Source: Amoebidium appalachense
Taxonomy: Eukaryota > Ichthyosporea
Assembly (NCBI GenBank): GCA_963693365.1
Contig: CAVNZM010000009.1
Location: 9,548,001-9,612,000, forward strand
Length of the DNA stretch: 64,000 nt
Direction of reading: 5' to 3'
Shown: positions 63,002 to 64,000 of the stretch, piece after piece
How positions within the stretch are numbered: position 1 is the first letter of the stretch
Layout: each line of letters starts with the position of its first letter
Notes under the pieces: generated by a model
The model's input: the letters and a program-made list of their open reading frames with translations, nothing else
Databases searched by the model: none
Told to the model about the DNA's origin: nothing
Position numbers and translations under genes: made by a program

Positions 63002-64000
63002 TATTGCTTCATTCTGATTGGTTGTCACACCACGGGGTTTCCCGATTGTTCTTCGAGCGACATTTGCTATCACTATCAGACAGTTCTCCAATATCAGAAC
63101 AGAAAACGGTCTCTACCCAGATGGCCAGATGGCCAAGTCAAATTCAGTGTGTGGAAAAAGGTGGATAAAACGGGATAAAACGGTGAGCAAAATGATCTGG
63201 CCATCTGGCCATGTGGCCATGGAATCTCTATATCTAAAAATAGCTGCCACTGCGCCGGGGCCTGGTTCCGGGAGGCAGGGGAGGGCAGGGGAGGCAGTGG
63301 GGGGGGGGGGGGCACGTGAGCACTCACTGGGGCCTGGTTCCGGGAGGCAGGGGAGCAGGGGGGGCACCCAGTGTGTGGGTGTGCATGTGGCAGGGGAGCA
63401 GGGGGGGGGGGCAGGGGGCAGGGGGGCAGGGGGGCTGGGGAGCAGGGGGGAGGGGGCTGGGGAGACTGGCATGCCACTCACGGGGAGGATAGTGTATGTT
63501 GGCACGTGTGGGTGTGTGGGTGATAAAGGCGGAGAAGCCACAACACGTGTGGTGTCTAAACAGCCTATAGGCATGCTCCGTGTGCAGGCACCAATTTCTA
63601 CCCTCTTCTGGTTGGTGCCAAGAGGCAGCGCCCTACACGTGTGGTGTCTAAACAGCCTATAGGCATGCTCCGTGTGCAGGCACCAATTTCTACCCTCTTC
63701 TGGTTGGTGCCAAGAGGCAGCGCCCTACACGTGTGGTGTCTAAACAGCCTATAGGCATGCTCCGTGTGCAGGCACCAATTTCTACCCTCTTCTGGTTGGT
63801 GCCAAGAGGCAGCGCCCTACACGTGTGGTGTCTAAACAGCCTATAGGCATGCTCCGTGTGCAGGCACCAATTTCTACCCTCTTCTGGTTGGTGCCAAGAG
63901 GCAGCGCCCTACACGTGTGGTGTCTAAACAGCCTATAGGCATGCTCCGTGTGCAGGCACCAATTTCTACCCTCTTCTGGTTGGTGCCAAGAGGCAGCGCC
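63002..64000. mobile_element. Start of a second copy of the hairpin-bounded element
   Basis: Same order as 9941-10820: inner flank, tggcca region, G-rich minisatellite (63255-63475), then the 92-bp tandem array (units at about 63543, 63635, 63727, 63819, 63911), which has more units than copy 1 and runs off the window. Differences from copy 1 are few outside the minisatellite. Confidence 0.85.

Overview
The window is nuclear DNA of a eukaryote. Genes carry GT-AG introns, and many introns consist almost entirely of (GT)n/(CA)n tracts and long C or G runs. The gene content is a co-repressor of the NCoR/SMRT type with SANT domains, a double-MYND protein, a five-finger C2H2 protein, Plavaka-like and other DDE transposases, and Ty1/copia remnants. 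This fits an opisthokont-type host (an animal, fungus or unicellular relative), but I cannot name the species. There are two 500-base assembly gaps (22046-22545 and 50972-51471).

Layout. 1-9 kb: a MITE, duplicated microsatellite blocks, five phase-consistent exons of the NCoR-like gene (minus strand), and the 3' end of an unrecognised plus-strand gene (7711-8990). 9665-24008: the most unusual region. Two GC-rich palindromic hairpins of 276 and 373 bases face each other and share an inner flank of about 68 bases. They enclose a superfamily-3/D5-type helicase, three coiled-coil proteins (two with near-identical TATA boxes), a C2H2 protein next to a dense cluster of TGAGTA sites, a possible BRO-like gene, a double-MYND protein and several tandem arrays. 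A third hairpin at 62595, followed by about 1 kb of near-identical sequence, starts a second copy that leaves the window. I read this as a large, undescribed mobile or virus-like element, or the scar of one.

24-32 kb: an unrecognised plus-strand gene whose last six exons (27786-31801) are phase-consistent, with a MITE in one intron. 36-40.3 kb: a transposase-like gene with candidate D-D-E positions, the first created by splicing across a microsatellite intron. 41.2-43.2 kb: an orphan four-exon gene on the minus strand, convergent with it. 45.2-50.9 kb: a head-to-tail array of internally deleted copia elements. Its gag is split by a 1.64 kb insertion with terminal inverted repeats and an apparent 9-bp target duplication, and two copies of another repeat are inserted independently.

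53.4-61.1 kb: the C-terminal two thirds of a Plavaka-like transposase in six exons (minus strand). One intron holds eight tandem blocks of C-run plus CA-repeat. Parts of this gene are duplicated and broken at 61.2-61.9 kb.

How the parts work together: most recognisable genes are mobile-element genes; the NCoR-like gene is the clearest host gene. Within the hairpin-bounded element, the helicase with hairpin ends suggests a replicative element, and the coiled-coil and zinc-finger proteins could be structural or regulatory. That last step is inference.
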